Shown in pieces: positions 7,294 through 8,130 of a stretch of 8,130 nucleotides of DNA; within the stretch, counting starts at the first letter, position 1, and every line of letters starts with the position of its first letter. Source of the stretch: an uncultured delta proteobacterium (lineage in GTDB: Bacteria; Myxococcota_A; Polyangia; Polyangiales; Ga0077539). The notes under the pieces are model-generated. The model had not been told where the DNA came from, did not search any database, and saw only the letters and a program-made list of their open reading frames with translations. Location of the stretch: the NCBI GenBank assembly GCA_903860995.1, contig CAIOSS010001122.1, forward strand, positions 1-8,130, given 5' to 3'. The position numbers and the translations under genes were made by a program.

Positions 7294-7363
7294 CCGCACT
7301 GGGCGCGACGGGTTGCAGACGGGTGAAGCGGGAGCGGTCGGCACCATCGGCTTGTTAGATGCG
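7271..7363 (-). other. attC-like recombination-site hairpin
   Basis: Bases 7282-7297 pair with 7334-7351 to give a 16-bp stem whose only defects are two single unpaired bases, 7344 and 7338, both on the same arm. Outside it, AAC (7274-7276) faces GTT (7354-7356) across a short asymmetric spacer (5 against 2 bases), and CGC faces GCG at the ends. GTTAGAT (7354-7360) fits the integron core GTTRRRY; on the minus strand this reads ATCTAAC, fitting RYYYAAC. Extrahelical bases on one arm, an unpaired spacer, a variable loop and a length near 90 bp are the known hallmarks of attC sites. Against it, the other core (GTTGCGG on minus) is degenerate. The minus orientation is chosen because the nearby genes and the arm carrying the unpaired bases agree with it. 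Structure is seen; recombination function is inferred. Confidence 0.5.
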
Positions 7364-7504
7364 CCGGACGCCGCCGGGCGCTTCGACGCACTCGTCCGCA
7401 GGGGTCCGTCGTCGCTTGTCGTCGCGCTCGTCGCTCGGACCGTTGTCACGCTGCTGTCTTCAATGCCGGACGTCTGCCGCCGCTGTTCGTTGCTCGCGCC
7501 GGGT

Positions 7505-7738
7505 TCACCACAGACCTCCCTCTTCCTCGACGCGCTGTCTGGCAAGCGCAAGCAGTTCATCGTAGTCGTCACGAAACGGGGCCACGAGCTGTTTCTCGAG
7601 CTGACATGCGATAGACCAGAGCACGTTGCGCTCCGCCGCATTACGAATGGCCAAGATTCTTCCATCATCGTTGGTCCCGTAGCCGGCCAGACGATCAAAG
7701 AGCACAAGAGCCTCTTCGTCCGACAGATCGATCGTCAT
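7505..7738 (-). CDS. Small conserved-type hypothetical protein, 77 aa
   Basis: A 77-aa acidic, helical, soluble protein beginning MTIDLSDEEALVLFDRLAG. A Shine-Dalgarno (GAGGGG) lies 4 bp before the ATG at 7738. The middle contains RNAAERNVLWSIACQLEKQL, and the C-terminal part APFRDDYDELLALARQRVEE. The pattern (MTIDLSDEEALVLFDWL...VLW.LEC.LE..L..PF...Y..LL..AR) is one I recall from uncharacterised short proteins in actinobacterial and other GC-rich genomes, often in accessory regions; this is memory, not a search. No signal peptide, membrane helix or catalytic motif is visible. It lies 40 bp after a GTTAGAC core-like sequence and upstream of an attC-like hairpin, so it could be a gene cassette. 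Function unknown. Confidence 0.8.
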   Translation of the reverse strand: MTIDLSDEEALVLFDRLAGYGTNDDGRILAIRNAAERNVLWSIACQLEKQLVAPFRDDYDELLALARQRVEEEGGLW

Positions 7739-7773
7739 GGTGCCCCTCGCAGCGGTCGGACGTTGCCCGGTGC

Positions 7774-7878
7774 GCTGTCTAACATCTCAGTAGGCAGCCG
7801 CCCGGCTGCATATCCACATAACGAGCGCATGAGACAGCCGCCCGGCTTCATATCCACATAACGAGCGCATTAGACAGC
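7774..7878 (-). repeat. Terminal inverted repeat enclosing tandem repeats, possible second attC-like site
   Basis: GCTGTCTAA (7774-7782) is perfectly complementary to TTAGACAGC (7870-7878). On the minus strand the inner end reads GTTAGAC (7777-7783 region), fitting the integron core GTTRRRY, while the outer end reads GTCTAAT, one base off RYYYAAC. The element spans 105 bp and contains the two 40-bp repeats. The interior does not pair as continuously as the 7271-7363 element, so the attC reading is weaker. Confidence 0.35.
7795..7874. repeat. Two tandem 40-bp repeats
   Basis: Unit one (7795-7834) and unit two (7835-7874) match at 38 of 40 positions; the differences are at 7808/7848 and 7831/7871. 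A partial third unit (CAGCCG) begins at 7875. Each unit opens with a small GC hairpin (for example GCAGCC-GCCC-GGCTGC at 7794-7809) and contains ATATCCACATAACGAGCGCA. The two copies lie just downstream of the glycine-rich gene and upstream of the 77-aa gene. Confidence 0.9.
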
Positions 7879-7896
7879 CGCTGCCCAATTCCCTGA

Positions 7897-8130
7897 TCAG
7901 CGGAACGAGCTCGCGCCCGCGTCGTACACACGCCCCGCCGTCGTCGCGCCCGGCCGCTCGCCCGTCCAGGTCCCATAGAAGACCTTGATCGTCCCGCCGT
8001 TGGCCACCGCCGCGCCGCCGCCGCGCGCCGACACCCGCGTCCCGAGGGCGCCCTGCACCTCGACGACCCTGCCCTCGAGCAGCACGCCACCGCCCGCGCC
8101 TGCGCCACCCGCCGCCGACGTCGAGTTGCC
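7897..8130 (-). CDS. C-terminal fragment of a glycine-rich, probably cell-surface protein
   Basis: The last 77 codons of a gene entering from beyond the right edge. The visible part is GNSTSAAGGAGAGGG, then VLLEGRVVEVQGALGTRVSA, a Gly/Ala-rich turn, and NGGTIKVFYGTWTGERPGAT ending in AGRVYDAGASSFR and a stop. Gly-rich segments alternating with short beta strands (VLLEG, VVEVQG, TIKVFYG) are typical of repetitive beta-helix-like surface or secreted proteins, which are common in myxobacteria. The 'NGGTI.VFYG.....P' ending is one I associate with such proteins. The start lies outside the window; the internal GTG at 8085 is not needed as a start because the frame stays open to the edge. The general class is likely, but the precise function is unknown. 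Confidence 0.7.
   Translation of the reverse strand, partial: GNSTSAAGGAGAGGGVLLEGRVVEVQGALGTRVSARGGGAAVANGGTIKVFYGTWTGERPGATTAGRVYDAGASSFR

Larger units (their letters stand above)
7147..7504. other. 358-bp structured interval without a credible gene
   Basis: Between the antitoxin and the 77-aa gene I see no reading frame with convincing coding character. Open frames on both strands here overlap each other and lack ribosome sites. The interval instead holds inverted repeats: a stem at 7282-7297/7334-7351, a reversed copy of the same arm at 7188-7205, and a small hairpin at 7215-7231. The part from 7364 to 7504 is the 3' flank of the 77-aa gene and shows nothing recognisable. Confidence 0.6.

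Noticed and set aside
7204..7707. Minus-strand 167-codon open frame containing NKPMVPTAP and RRHIGQSL
   Set aside because: It overlaps the 77-aa gene out of frame, and the familiar peptide comes from the attC-like hairpin, so it is more likely DNA structure read as protein than a gene.
6662..7861. Plus-strand 399-codon open frame across the whole small-gene region
   Set aside because: It runs antisense to the PIN toxin, antitoxin and 77-aa genes and through both repeat elements. It has no domain pattern and no good ribosome site.
7795..7874. CRISPR array
   Set aside because: There are only two directly abutting 40-bp units with no unique spacers between them, and no cas genes.

Overview
The window is very GC-rich DNA with C/G-ending codons, overlapping GTG/ATG starts and a glycine-rich surface-protein fragment. 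This suggests a deltaproteobacterial-type genome, most likely a myxobacterium (Myxococcota). That assignment is inferred from composition and protein style; there is no marker gene to prove it.

Layout. Positions 1-197 (minus) hold the 5' part of a small membrane-associated protein carrying the VATRFFHVWFIPLIP motif. Positions 198-366 are a divergent intergenic region. Positions 367-6474 (plus) form one tight six-gene operon of the MoxR/Bat type: MoxR AAA+ ATPase, DUF58 protein, a BatD/DUF4381-like anchored periplasmic protein, two membrane-anchored von Willebrand factor A (VWA) proteins (BatA-like and BatB-like) and a TPR protein (BatC-like). Five of the six genes have clear functional family signatures, and every junction after the second gene is a 4-bp ATGA or GTGA overlap, implying translational coupling. 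By family analogy the MoxR ATPase acts as a chaperone on metal-binding VWA proteins in the membrane, while the anchored periplasmic and TPR proteins form the rest of an envelope complex. The substrate is unknown.

From about 6497 to 7890 the character changes. Codon use is less extreme, the genes are on the minus strand, and the region holds a PIN-domain toxin with its overlapping antitoxin, a 77-aa conserved-looking small protein, and two structured non-coding stretches. One of these (7271-7363) can form a 16-bp stem with two extrahelical bases on one arm and is bordered by GTTAGAT/AAC ends, much like an integron attC recombination site. The other (7774-7878) has a 9-bp terminal inverted repeat containing GTTAGAC (minus strand) and encloses two 40-bp tandem repeats. 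Small genes and a toxin-antitoxin pair in one orientation, separated by attC-like hairpins, resemble a short integron cassette array without a visible integrase (CALIN-like). This is the most interesting hypothesis in the window, but it is unproven.

Positions 7897-8130 (minus) are the C-terminal end of a glycine-rich, probably cell-surface protein that enters from beyond the right edge.
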